Below are positions 1 through 11,118 of a DNA stretch of 64,000 bases, piece after piece (position 1 is the first letter of the stretch; the number at the start of each line of letters is the position of its first letter). The notes under the pieces were generated by a model. The model was given only the letters and a program-made list of their open reading frames with translations, had not been told where the DNA came from and ran no database searches. Both the position numbers and the translations under genes were made by a program. Source of the stretch: Rebecca billardiae RCC1528 (taxonomy: Eukaryota; Haptophyta); assembly GCA_965240325.2 (NCBI GenBank), contig OZ251225.1, forward strand, positions 496,001-560,000, written 5' to 3'.

Positions 1-519
1 GGCGCACCAATCACCATGTCCATTGGTTGGCATTCCACTTGAGCCTTTGGTAGTAGGCGTGATCATCCCAGCCACCTCGCACAGCACGGTGTCGTGTGAC
101 ATGCTCATCGATACGACTTCTACGACGGCATACTGACTCTCCCGCATACTGTAGCATTCGGCCCGGACTGCGAATGATGAGTGTCTGAGTGACGACTGAA
201 GTCGAGATAGGTTGATGTCGGAGGGCGGGCGCGCGGGCGGGCGGGGCGAGTAGATCAGTAGAAGGTCTGTATCTCCCGGGATCTCGGCATGAACAAGCGC
301 TTTCGTGGCTTCGGCAAGTCAGCTCGCCGACTCCCCTTGGCTCGCCCGACGCCGGGCGACGCGGGCGCTCGGCTCGCTGGCGAGCGCCCGTGCGGGCGTG
401 CGCGCGCCGCCTCGCGTCGCTTCGCCCAGCTCGCCGCGAGTGCGCAACAAGGCCGCTCGTGGGGGGCCACGCGCAGCGCCTTTGCGACGCCCGCCGGTGC
501 GCGTCGCGGCTGATCGCGG
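1..519. other. Left-edge non-coding stretch
   Basis: No convincing gene is visible. Short frames at 255-761 (minus) and 289-513 (plus) are low-complexity Arg/Ala translations of GC-rich DNA. The plus frame ends in a stop at 513, just before the ATG at 520. The stretch is probably the 5' flank of the chromatin gene that follows; I see no clear promoter element. Confidence 0.5.
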
Positions 520-2851
520 ATGGAGGACGACGAGCCGCATGCGCAGTCGTTTGAGGCGGGCTGCCCCGGCTGCGGCTCGACCCACCGCTTCACCCGGCCC
601 CGGCCAGACGCGACGCGCGTGCAGCTGCGCTGCAAGCAGTGCGCCAAGGACTTTGACGCCGACCTCCCGGCCGAGGACGTGGCGAATGACGAGAGCGACG
701 ATGGCGCTGAGGCGGCGGCGCCGCGTGCGGACACGCCGCGAGTGCCGCCCGGCGACGACACCGACGCCGTCCGCCAGACCTACGCGCTCCGACCCGATCG
801 CACGTTGCGGCATGATCGCATGCTCCGCCAGCGCGCGCCGCCCGCCGCGGTACCGCCCGTTGCGGTCGCGCCGCCGGCCGCCAAGCCGGCGGGTGCGGCG
901 TGTGGCGCGCACCTGGGCAAGTGCGGCCAGCCCGACTGCCTGTCGCGCCGCGTGGGCGCCTCGGCCATCGGCTGGCACCTCGACGTGCTCCGCTCGACGC
1001 CGGGCGCTCGGAGCGGCAGCCCGCAGTGGATGGCCGCCGTCGTCGTCGACTTCGACGCGCGGAGCTGCGCGCACCGGCTGTACTACCCCGCGGCGGAGCA
1101 CGCGAGCCCGTGGTACGAGCCGTCGCGCTGCCTGGGCGCGCCCTCGGTGCGCGTCGTCTCCAAGTCCGCGGGCGCGCGCAGCACGCAGTGGCTGTTTGAC
1201 TGCAGCTGCGGCGTGCGCTTTCAGCCCGCGCACGGCTTCGACGTGGCGGTGGACGAGGCGCTCGGGCAGTGCGCGCAGTGCCTGGCGTGGCTGCACATCG
1301 CGTGCGCGCAGCCGAGCCCCTCGCCGGCGCACGCCGCCGGCGTCGGGGGCGGCGCGCCATCCGCGGCCGCGCTGGGCGCGCGCGCGGGCGGCGCGGCCGC
1401 GGGCGCGCCGCCCGCGCGCAACGGCTTGTCCGCGCCGTCCGCGCCGCCCGCCGCTCTGCTCTGCGCGACGTGCGCGGGTGCGCTGCGCGAGCCGTCGGGC
1501 TCGCGAGCCGGGCGCACGCCGACGCCCGCCCCCACCGCACCGCCGAGCGCCGCGCCGCCACTCTGCCTGCCGGCCTCGGCGCGGCCGCCGCCGTGCGCGT
1601 TCGCGCCCGAGTCGGACTGCATGAGCGACGCCGAGCAACGCGCGGCGCGGCTGGAGGGCGTGGTCGCGCCCGGCGTGCTGCGGCCGCGGCGCGCGGCGCA
1701 CGCGTGCCAGGCGCGGGCGTGCATGTTCGCGAGCGGCGTGTGGGGCCGGCAGCACGGCGAGTGCGCCGTCACGTGCCTCGGCGCCGCGCGCGCCGACGGC
1801 GAGCGCGGCTGCGCGCGCCGCATTCACCTCGCGTGCCTCGTGCGCGAGGCGCTGCTCGCCCAGCGGGAGCTGCAGCTGCGCGCCGGGCTGGCGGAGCGCA
1901 CGGGGATAGAGCTCACGCTGGACGAGTGGACGGCGGCGGGCGGGCTGGTCAGCGCGACGCACGCGCCGCCGCCGGGCGCGTGCCCCGTCTTCCAGTGGCG
2001 GTGCGAGGCGTGCTCGGGCGGCGGCGCGAGGATCAGCCTGATGCGCGCGCTCGCCGCGCCGCGCGACGAGTGCGCGCCCGCCGCCGAGCTGCGCGCCGAC
2101 GGCCCGTGCGGCGTGTGCTACGCGTGCCAGAACCCGTACGTGTACCCGGTCTGCATGCGGCGCACAGACGGTGCGCGCGAGTGCCCGCGCGGCCGCGCCT
2201 GCGCGCGGCGCGCGGGACGCGGCGGCAACGCCGCGGCGGCGCGCGTGACGCGCCCCGCGCGACGCGCGCTCGCGTGCGCGCGCGCGCGCGCGCGCAGGCA
2301 TGTACACCGGGTACGCCGTGCTGATCCCGTACGCCGACCTGCTGCGCTACCGCAAGCGCGCGAGCTGGGCCGCCGCGGCCCCGCCCACCGGCGCCACCGC
2401 CGCCGCCGCCGCCGGGCTGCCCATGGGCCACTCGCACCTGCGCGGCGTCGTGCACTCCGTCCGCGCGGCGGCTGTCGGCGCGGGCGCGGACTCGGCGTCG
2501 GCCGACGCGCAGCGCTCGGCGCGGCAGCGCGCGAAGGCGCACGCGCACGGCGCGCTCGTCGAGGCGACGGTGCACTTCGACGACGGCGCGGTCGCCACGC
2601 TGCCCGAGCGCGACCTGCTCGCGCACGCGCGCCCGCCCAAGCACGGCGTGCTGTTCTACCCGCAGCCCGCGCTGCGCCAGCTCTGCACGCTCGACCCGGC
2701 GGTGCGCGCGAGCGTCTCGCTCGACGCGCGCGCGGTGCGGTGCGCGCTGCGGCACACGAACGCGTACCACCTCCTCGAGGTGCGCCGGGTGCACAAGCGC
2801 ATCGGCGAGCGCACCGTGCCGATGCTCGGCGTGCACGTCGCCGCGGCGGCG

Positions 2852-2882
<31 letters not shown>

Positions 2883-5800
2883 GCGGCGGCGGCAGCGCGC
2901 ACGCCATCAAGCAGGGGCGCGTGATCGGGCTGTATGCGGGCGTGGTGCGCAAGCGCACGGAGACGCTCGACGGGGAGGAGCCGCCCTCGCGCCGCGGCCG
3001 GCGCATCACCGTGCGCGGCGACGCGCCCGTCGACGCCTCGTACCTCTTCGACCTGAACGACGACGTCTGCATCGACGCGAGCGGCACGGCCGCGTCCAAC
3101 ATCACGCGCTACATCAACCACGCCAACACGAGCGCGGAGGCGAACCTGGGCGCGACGCGGCTGGAGGTGGACGGGGAGATCGTCGTGGTGTTCTACGCGC
3201 AGCGCGCGCTGTACTACGGCGAGGAGCTGCTGTACCGCTACGGGCCGTTCTCCTTCCTCGACGCGGTGCACGGCAGCAGCAGCGGCGGCAGCAGCGGCAG
3301 TAGCAGCGAAGGCGAAGGCGAAGGCGAAGGCAGCGAGGGCGGCGACGGCGGCGACGGCGCCGTGGAGGTGGGAGGCAGCGGCGTGGACGAGGCCTCGAGC
3401 GGCAGCGAGCCCGACGGCGCGAAGCGGTCCGAGGAGCCCAGCGACCCGCCCAGCGGCGGCAGTGCTGAGAGCGACTCCGACTCGAGTGACGGCGAGTACA
3501 GGGGCAGTGCGCGAGCGGCCGCGCCCGCGCAGCGCTCGCCGCACTCGCTGCGACGCGGCCGCCGTGCCGCGGCCGCGACCGCCGCCGCGGCCGCCACCGC
3601 CGCCGCGGCCGCCACTGCCACCGCCGCCGCCACTGCCGCCGCCTCCGCCGCCGCCACTGCCGCCGCCTCCGCCGCCGCCGCCGAGGCCGAGCCACGGCTA
3701 GTGCCGGGCGGCGCGTCGGCGCAGCTCGCGGGTGCCGCGCCCGCGCCCGCCTCCGAGCCGCCGCCACCGCTCGCGCGCGCGCCCGCCTCGCAGCTGGCGC
3801 CCCTCGAGCGCGCGCCGGCCGTCGCGCCCGCGCCGCCGCCCGCACCCGACGAGCTCAGCGGCGCGGACGAACAGGCCGCGACCGCGCCGCGGCCCGCGCA
3901 GCCGCAGGGTCAGGGTCAGGGTGGGCTCTGCGCGGAGGCGTGGCAGCCTGCGCGCAGGAGCTCGCGCGCCATCACGCAGACCGAGAAGGGCGCGGGCGTG
4001 GCGGCGCTGAGCACGGCGCGCGCCGCCGCGGCGGCCTCGTCCGAGCCCGCGCCGCGCGCCTCGCCGCGCGCCGCGCAGGGCTCTGCGCAGGGCTCTGCGC
4101 AGGGCGCGCCGCCCAAGCGCGCGCGGTGCGAGTGCGAGGGGTGCGCGCGCGACGACTGCGGCCTGTGCCAGTACTGCCTCGACAAGCCGCGCTTCGGCGG
4201 GCGCAACGCGCTCAAGAAGCGCTGCGTCACGCGCAGGTGCGAGCTCGAGTTCGCTGAGCAGCCGAGCAAGCTGCCTCGGCGGGACGGCGGCGCCGGGGCC
4301 TCGCCGCTCTCGGCGGCGGCGCGCGCGGAGTCCGGCGCGCGCGCGGGCTCGCCGCGCGCCTCGCGACACCCGTCTCGCGTGTGGGGCATCACGCAGCCCT
4401 CGCCCGGCCGGCACGACCGGCGCTGGCTCGCCGCGTGCGGCGGGAGCGGCGGGAGCGGCGGCGCGCGCGGCCGCGGCGGCGGCTCGGCCGCCGCGGCCGC
4501 GCCCGCCGGCCGCCGCGCTCCCAGCGCCGAGCTGGCGGCCATGGCTTCCATCTGCGAGTCGAGCGATGCCTCATCGGACGAGGAGGAGCCCGCGCACCCG
4601 TCCGAGTCGCGCGTCGGCGCCGAGTTCCAGGCGGTGGTGCCGGCGTGGCCCGGCGGGAAGGCGGGCGTCTCGGTGCCGTGCACGCCGCTGCAGGCGGGCA
4701 GCTCGCGCCCGGGCGCGCTGCCGTCTGCCCCCGCCGAGCCCGAGCTGCTGTGGTGCCCCAGCTGGGGCGCGGACGCGGCGGGCGGCGGAGGCGCTGCCGA
4801 CAGCGTCTTGCTGCTGGCGGGACAGCCGCAGCTGCTCGGGGGCGAGGACGCGGCACGCGGCGGCGGCGGCGGCGCGCTCGACGAGCGCGCGCTCAGCGCG
4901 CCGCCGTACCGGCCGCGCGCGCCGGGCGCAACCACGGACGGAGCGCTTGGCTCCGCGGGCGATCGCGCCGGCAGCGCGGCCGCCGAGCTCGGCTCCGAGC
5001 ACGAGTCCAGCGGCGCGCAGCTGCGGCGCATGGGCTCCGACGCGGGTGTGGGCGTCGCGTCGCGCGCGTGGCACTCCGCCCTCGCGGAGGAGGCCAAGCT
5101 GTGCGGCGTCTTTGGCTGCACGCTGCCCGACCGCCACTCCGGGCTGCACCGGCTGGGCGCGACGTCAGGCAAGCGGCAGCGGCGCGCGGTCGAGCACTTC
5201 TCGCCTCCGCCGGGCAAGGGCGGGGGCGAGGGGGCGCTGCGGGCGGGCGGCGGCGCCGACGGGCGCGGGGGCGCCGAGCTGCCCTCGCCCTCGACGCCGG
5301 GGCAGCAGCAGTCCTCGCTCGGCGCGCTCTCCGCCACCGCCATCGCCGCCGCGGCGTGCCGCGCGTGCCAGCTCCCGCCCTCGGCCGCCGCCAGCCCAGC
5401 CGTGCAGCGCATTGGGCTCATCGCACCGCCGCGCGTGCCACAGGGGGTGAGCTTCGAGCCGCGCGTGCGCGTGCGGCCGTGGCGCGCGCTCGCGCCAAGC
5501 GCGCCGGCCGCGCCCGCCCACGCCGCGCCGCGCGCCAGCACGTGGGTCGGTCGCTTCCAGTCGTGGCAGGAGGCGGCGGCGGCGCTCGCCTCGCACGCGC
5601 GCGGCGCGGAGCCGTCGGCGCACCCGGGCGGCGGGCCGCCGCCGCGTGCGCTCGTGCCCGCGCCCGCGCTCGGCCTGCCCACCGCGCCGAGCACGGCCGC
5701 GTTCGCGCCGCCGGGCGGCGCGCTCGCCGAGCCGGGCCGTTACAAGGGCGTGTACGCCCTCGCGCGCCCGGGCAAGCCGACGCGCTTCAAGGCGGAGCTG

Positions 5801-6748
5801 TACCACGGCGGCACCAAGCACGAGCTGGGCGTGCACGGCACCGCGCTCGAGGCGGCGCGCGCGTACGACGTCTGCGCGGCGCGCTTCGGCAAGCCGACCA
5901 ACTTTGGGCCGGGGCTCGGGGGCGGCGGCGGCGCGGGCGCGGCGGGCGGTGCCGCCGCCGACCCCGCGCCGTCGAGCGCGCCGCCGCCGCTCCTCGTCGG
6001 CGCCGAGGGCGAGCAGCTGCCCCCCGACACGTACCTCGTCGAGCGCGTGCTCGGCAAGCGCGTACGCAAGGGACGGCACGGCCCGGAGTACCTCATCAAG
6101 TGGCTGGGGTACGCCGAGGCCGAGGCGACGTGGGAGCCGGTGCGCAACATCTTCAACGACGCGCTGGTGCACGAGTGGGAGGAGAGAGAGGCGGCGCTGA
6201 GGGGCGGCGCGGCCGGCGCGGCGGCGGCGGCGGAGCCGGGCGGCGCCGCGCCGCGCGCCGCCGACGCGGACGCGGACGCGCCGCCCTCCTCCCTCGGCAC
6301 CGCGGCGGGTCGGCGCGCCGCGTTCGGGCCGCTGCTTCAGCGCGCGCGCGCGGCGGCATCGCACGCGCTGCTGCCGCAGCCGCACGCCGGCTCCGTCGCG
6401 GCCGAGCACGGCGCCGCGCTGGCGCACGCGCTGCCGGTGCCGGGCGCGGGCGCGCTCGCGCTGCCCGCGCGCGCCGAGGGCGCCGCCATCGACGCGCACC
6501 GCGCGGACTTTGTCTCGAGGCTCGAGGCGATCGACCGCATCCCGGCGCCGGAGGTGGTGGGCGGCGTGCTCGCCAGCTGCATGCGGCAGCAGCTGCGCCA
6601 GCTCGTCGTCGAGGTGGCGAGCATCACCGACGGCGGCGCCCTCGCGCGCTTCGGCCTGCGGCTGAGCATGCTCCTCGAGATGGCGATGCACGAGCCGCCC
6701 GACCAGCCCGCCGCGAGCGGCGCCGCGGACGGCCGCGGCGAGGCATGA
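520..6748 (+). CDS. SET/CXXC/AP2/chromodomain chromatin protein, two exons (520-2170, 2298-6748)
   Basis: Predicted 2033 residues once a 127-bp intron is removed. Visible parts: an N-terminal Cys-x2-Cys pair motif (CPGCGS...CKQCAK, ~15-45); a Cys/His-rich PHD-like region (~128-265); a second Cys/His-rich, extended-PHD-like block (~390-500). A SET domain follows (~720-866) with VIGLYAGVV, RYINHANTS and YYGEELLYRYG; no post-SET cysteines follow it. Then come a CXXC zinc finger (~1158-1198, CECEGCARDDCGLCQYC), an AP2 domain (~1698-1753, YKGVYALARPGKPTRFKAEL) and a chromodomain (~1795-1848, YLIKWLGYAEAEATWEP). By family knowledge these write histone-lysine methylation, bind CpG DNA, bind DNA and read methyl-lysine. 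The SET N-part is split by an Ala/Gly run, and NHANTS replaces the usual NHSC, so activity is uncertain. Linkers are Ala/Gly/Pro-rich. The start at 520 is the first ATG after the stop at 513. Confidence 0.85.
2171..2297 (+). other. Predicted GT-AG intron in the chromatin gene
   Basis: The frame of the N-terminal exon and the frame of the SET part differ, and a phase-1 GT at 2171 with AG at 2296-2297 joins them as ...RRTDG/MYTGYAV. Both frames are open through the intron, so an unspliced transcript would give a different 927-residue product. The intron is almost entirely G and C and ends in a (GC)n run, without a pyrimidine tract. Confidence 0.7.
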
Positions 6749-6902
6749 TGACCAGCGCACTGTCATGCGCGCGATCAGGCCGGCGATGGGATTTGTTAGG
6801 ACATGCCGTCAGCAGTGAGCAGACTGCATGGTGCGCAGACGGGCCCACTCGTCCAGTGCCCGAGATGGGGCGTGCGCGGGGTGAGTGACAGTAGTGATGA
6901 GA

Positions 6903-7891
6903 GTATCTCTTTGTTGGCCGAAGATACGCTAGCGTCCTTCCGACCACAAAATCGCGGAAAACGCCGCAATCGCTTGGTTTTCAGACCTCGGCCCCAGCGG
7001 CAAATGCGTTCAGCGACCTCGAAAACCTTGGGACCCGCTCGGGTTTGGGCGTCAGGTGCCGCAGGCGACCGTCCGACCGCCGGAACCGTCCAAAAGTCGA
7101 AGGACGCTAGCGTATCTTCCTTTTGAGGGTGCCGGTAGTACGCTAGCGCCGGCTATGTTCGAGACCTCAGAGGCTAAGACTTGAGCCAGAGGTGTCCCAG
7201 GAGGTGCCCAACATGATTGACTTAATGGGCAGCAAGCGCCGCGCACGTCAGAGAGCTCCACGACTGACGTTTTGAGAGACACGCTCAGCGACGCGCGGCG
7301 CGGGCTCGTCGTCGGACGACCAACAGCACTGAGGGGTCACGGCGACAGCACACAGGGCGGGCTAGTCGGCGGGACGTGCGGCATTCGCGACTCCATCAAC
7401 CGTTGACGAGCGCGCGGTGGCAGCGGCGCGCTGGTCGCACCTGCAACGCCCTGCTCAGGCACCGCGGCCACCGCGCTGCTGGCCACGCCCACGGCTCGCG
7501 CCGCAGCGGCCGCGCATAGCTTGCACTGGCGCAATTGGCGTGGCGTGCGGCAGCGCGGTGGCACTCGGGGCGATGACGTTGACAATGATAAGTTGCTCCA
7601 TCGCCACAGCCCGCTCGAAGCCCTGCGCCGCGCCGCTTTCCTCCGCCTCACGCCGCGCAGCGCCGCAGTCATCCAAATCACGACCGTCGTCGAGCGCGGT
7701 CGCCTCTGGAGGGCCGTCGTCGGCATCAGAAGAGAAGGTCTCGTCATGTGAGTTGTCGTTGAGGTCCCATGCATCAATCGCGCCCGCGGCCGCCCTCGCG
7801 CGCGCCCCCTACGCGCCGTCAGAGCTCACGCGCGCCGGGGCGCCATCGAAGATACGCTAGCGTATCTTCCCCGCGGCCAACAAAGAGATAG
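6903..7891. mobile_element. ~990-bp element with terminal inverted repeats (non-autonomous DNA transposon/MITE-like)
   Basis: The left end (6904-6935) reads TATCTCTTTGTTGGCCG then AAGATACGCTAGCGT. The right end (7854-7890) is its inverse with a 5-base insertion. The palindrome ACGCTAGCGT recurs at 6926, 7104 and 7854, and as ACGCTAGCG at 7140. No transposase is recognisable; internal short frames (7337-7777 minus, 7417-7860 plus) look unlike proteins. I could not identify a target-site duplication. Confidence 0.6.
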
Positions 7892-7928
7892 ACGCAGTAT
7901 TGTACATTTGTAGTCAGTATTCAGCTAG

Positions 7929-8457
7929 TACAGGCAATAATAATCGCGGGCAATAAGGAGCTACTGTCACGTTAAGAAACTGGGGCTTGCTATCTGCGGA
8001 TCTGGCCTAGAAACTGAGACTAGCGATTGGCTGGTTCGCTATACGCATAGTCACACTAAGAAACCGGGACTACGTCGTCCCGGCTGACGAGTGGTCCGCC
8101 GAGGGCGAGGCGCAGTCAGTCGGCCAGTCGGCCCGTCGGGGACGCGGTGCGCGGCCCGACTACGAGTACAGGCCAAGTCCCGACTTCTCCTGATGACTGA
8201 CTCCTGGCCAGTGCACCGCAGCATCCATGCAACATCATGCCAGATTTGCTCCAAAAAGGCCCAAAAATTTCTTCGGCCTCGCCGGCCGGGCCTAAAGACT
8301 CAGCAGGGGGCTCTGCCCCCCTGCGCCCCCCGCGCCTGCGCGGCGGGCGGACCTAGCTAAGAAACTGAGAATCCGTAGGCGCTCGGGCTACCGAACGGCT
8401 AAGAAACCGAGACTAGCCGTGAGATCTCTGACTTCTTATTGCCCGCGATTGCCTGTA
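7929..8457. mobile_element. ~530-bp inverted-repeat-bounded element with internal TAAGAAAC repeats
   Basis: TACAGGCAAT...CGCGGGCAATAAG at 7929-7957 is inverted at 8435-8457 (a 6-base gap distinguishes the arms). Inside, a short motif of the form CTAAGAAAC(C/T)(G)(A/G)GAC occurs about five times (near 7973, 8007, 8056, 8357, 8399). No gene is visible. It could be a second miniature transposon or a structured regulatory stretch. Confidence 0.5.
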
Positions 8458-9450
8458 ACCGTATGATAATACAGACAGTAGCTAGGCGCTAGAGCTCTAT
8501 AGTACTAGTAGCTAATATAGTTTGACGACGGAAGCCGCGTCGTCGTACGCGGCGGACTCGTACGAGGCTGGTCATCAACTCCGGCGGCGCGGGACTTACT
8601 ACTCCGCGGCCGCCGCCGTCGAAACAGCCGGAAACTTTTACTTACTACGTACTGTATTGAAGTTGATTGACGAACGATGATCGTGGACATGAATCATGAT
8701 GCTGCCGCTGCTGCGGTGTCAGCCAGTTCGCGGGTGAACCGCGGTACTCGGTCCGCCGGTCAGTCTTTCGCCTGGAGGTTGAATGCTGACGACGAATATA
8801 AGCTCCTCACTCACGAACCAGCGCGGGTACAATAGTCGGTCTAGTACAGCAGTGCCCCCATACTAAAGTTAAAGGGCTACCTGTCGGGCAGCGCCATCGT
8901 GCGACGACGTGCCCACGGCCCACGTGCGCGAGCGCCTTGCGACGTTCCCCGCGACGGGGTCGCCGTCACCGGCCGCTCCGACGCGTTCAATACACCCACG
9001 GGGCCCCTCCAGGTGTATTGAGCGCATTCTACTCGTCGACGGCGCCCACCTCGCCGCGTTGAATGTTGCAACAGAATGTGATTGGAGGCCCATGCACTGG
9101 CCGCGGCACTCGCATGACAGGTCAGCGGCGCCCTGTGGGCAAGCGAGCCAAGAGGCGCAGCGAGTCCGGTGCGGCTGCAGTACAGGCCGAGCGCGAGCGC
9201 CGAGTCGCAGCCGCGCGCGCGCCGCGCCGCTTGGCGCCGGGCTCGCCCGGGGGAGAAGGCGCCGCTGCAGCGCTCCTTCTCCATCACGCGCGATCTTATG
9301 TGGCTCGGCCCTTTTAATGCGGTGAGCTGCGGCGAGCGGCGGCTGAAGAGAGCACGCGGCAGCTCCGCGCTGCTTCGAGCCTGCCCATCTGCGAGCGTGC
9401 CGCCGCAGGATCCGAAGCCCGCCAAGCGGCCGCGCGGCGCAGCCGCGCAC
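8458..9450. other. Spacer upstream of the PSP-domain gene
   Basis: Moderately AT-rich to about 8870, then GC-rich. Frames at 8869-9743 (both strands) are Arg/Ala-rich and show no recognisable domain. The PSP-gene frame is open back to 9169, so a longer N-terminus is possible but looks like low-complexity translation. Confidence 0.4.
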
Positions 9451-11118
9451 ATGGACGAGAACGAGCTCTTCTCGAGCTTTGACGAGCCACCGCGCGCTCG
9501 CCCCTCCGCCGAGCTCGCCAGGCTGCAGGCGGAGAATGCCGAGCTGAAGCAGCAGCTGGCAAGCGCGCGCGCGCACGCAGAGCAGGCAGAGGCAATGCCG
9601 CTCAAGGATGTGCTCGATGCGTACGGCGAGGCGATTTGCACGATCAGCTTCCACGCCGGCGCGAGCCCCGAGCTGCGGAGCTCGCTCGAGCGCATCCTGC
9701 GCACCGCGCGCAGCGTCGATCGCCGCGCGGCCGAGCATGGCACGACCGCGCAGCGCGCGGCATCAGATGGCGGTGCGCCCGACGCGACGGCAACGGTGCA
9801 CTACCAGCAGGCGTACTGCATCGACGTACGCGGCGCGCCGTCGGCGTGGTCCGCGCTGCAGGCCCAAGCCCCCATCGCCTACCACCCGCCGCTCGAGCTG
9901 CCCGAGGGCGAGTCGGTGCTCTTCTCGGCGGCAGAGGTGCGCACCAGGCGCGGCAGGCGCGGCGGCGGCGGCGGCGGCGGGGACAACCGGCGGTATTACG
10001 AGCTGAAGCTGGGCGAGGACGGCAAGGACGCGCTCGCCGGCGCGGACAGCGCTCCCGCCCCCGTGCCCGGCGTGCTCTCGCCCGCACTGATGCTTGCGCT
10101 TGGCATGGAGCCGGGCCGCGCAGCACCGCCGCCATACCTGGGCGCGATGCGCCGGCAGGGCTACCCGCCGGCGTACCAGGTCCTCCGGGAGGAGGGCGGC
10201 GCGGACGGCGCGAAGCCGAAGCCGGGCGCCGGCACGGGCGAGACGGGCGGCGCGGGCATCCCGTCGCTGCTCATGTTCGACTGCGCCGTGGACGACGGCC
10301 ACCGCGTGTGCACGCCCGCAGCGCGCGAGCAGGCGGAGAGGGCGAGCGCGGAGGCCGAGGCCGCGGCGCAGGCCGCGCCGGAGGCCGCCGCGCCGCGCAG
10401 CCCGTCCCCACCGGCAGATCCTCGGCTTCGCGACCCGCGGCGGAGCTCCGCGGCCGCGGCGGCCTCCTTCACCTACTCGCAGCTCGAGCCGCCCCCCGCA
10501 CAGCTGGCCTCGCGCGCCGCGGCCCCGCGCACACAGCCGCTAGAGGATGGCGAGCTCTCGCCAGCCGGCGCACCTCCAGACGCGCCGGCGCCGATCGGCG
10601 CCTCGCGCTCAGCAGCTCGCGAGCCCGCGCGCACGGCGAGCGCCACGGGCCCGCCGCGGCTGGTGCAGCTGTACGAGTACCCTGGGCTGAACGCGCCGCT
10701 GCCTCCGGGCGCGGACGCGCGCGCGTGGGCAGAGCCTGGCGCCTACGGGCAGTATGGCGGGCAGCATGCCGCCGCTGGGCCGATGCGGCGGCCGCCGGCG
10801 CATCGGATGCACGTGCACGCGCCCGGTGGGCCCGCGTACGCCCATCTCGACCAGCCGCCGCCCGAGTCGCAGTACGCACGCCGGCTGCAGCACGACCCGC
10901 GGCTCTCGACGGCGGCGGCGATGCACGGGCTGGCCGCGGCCGCTTACCCGGACCTCCCGCCCATGCCTGCCCCTGGGCAGGCGTGGGGCCCAGCGGCTGG
11001 CCACCTGCCGCCGGTGCCCTTCCCGCCAAACCACCACGGCCAGATGGGCGGGCATCATTACCCTATGCCGCCAGCTCCGCAGTACCCGCTGCCGCCAGGC
11101 ATGCCGCCAAGCCGCTAG
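9451..11118 (+). CDS. ZCCHC8-like PSP-domain protein without a zinc knuckle
   Basis: 555 residues from the ATG at 9451. The N-terminus (MDENELFSSFDEPP) followed by a heptad-like helix (LARLQAENAELKQQL) resembles the start of ZCCHC8, the scaffold of the nuclear exosome targeting (NEXT) complex. A PSP motif lies at ~210-235 (GVLSPALMLALGM...PPPYLGAMRRQGYPPAY), and a later YPGLNAPLPPGADARAW matches the ZCCHC8/SF3B2 motif after PSP. The expected CCHC zinc knuckle between coiled coil and PSP is absent; the interval instead contains a Gly run. The C-terminal third is Pro/Ala/His-rich and disordered. The role, by homology, is nuclear RNA surveillance or splicing. In-frame open sequence extends back to 9169, but the similarity starts at 9451. 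An SF3B2-type protein is the alternative. Confidence 0.65.
   Translation: MDENELFSSFDEPPRARPSAELARLQAENAELKQQLASARAHAEQAEAMPLKDVLDAYGEAICTISFHAGASPELRSSLERILRTARSVDRRAAEHGTTAQRAASDGGAPDATATVHYQQAYCIDVRGAPSAWSALQAQAPIAYHPPLELPEGESVLFSAAEVRTRRGRRGGGGGGGDNRRYYELKLGEDGKDALAGADSAPAPVPGVLSPALMLALGMEPGRAAPPPYLGAMRRQGYPPAYQVLREEGGADGAKPKPGAGTGETGGAGIPSLLMFDCAVDDGHRVCTPAAREQAERASAEAEAAAQAAPEAAAPRSPSPPADPRLRDPRRSSAAAAASFTYSQLEPPPAQLASRAAAPRTQPLEDGELSPAGAPPDAPAPIGASRSAAREPARTASATGPPRLVQLYEYPGLNAPLPPGADARAWAEPGAYGQYGGQHAAAGPMRRPPAHRMHVHAPGGPAYAHLDQPPPESQYARRLQHDPRLSTAAAMHGLAAAAYPDLPPMPAPGQAWGPAAGHLPPVPFPPNHHGQMGGHHYPMPPAPQYPLPPGMPPSR

Noticed and set aside
520-3303. An unspliced 927-codon frame continuing past 2170 into Arg/Ala/His-rich sequence
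   Set aside because: It abandons the SET domain, which is in another frame. The GT-AG intron at 2171-2297 rejoins the frames and gives domains in sensible order. An intron-retention product cannot be excluded.
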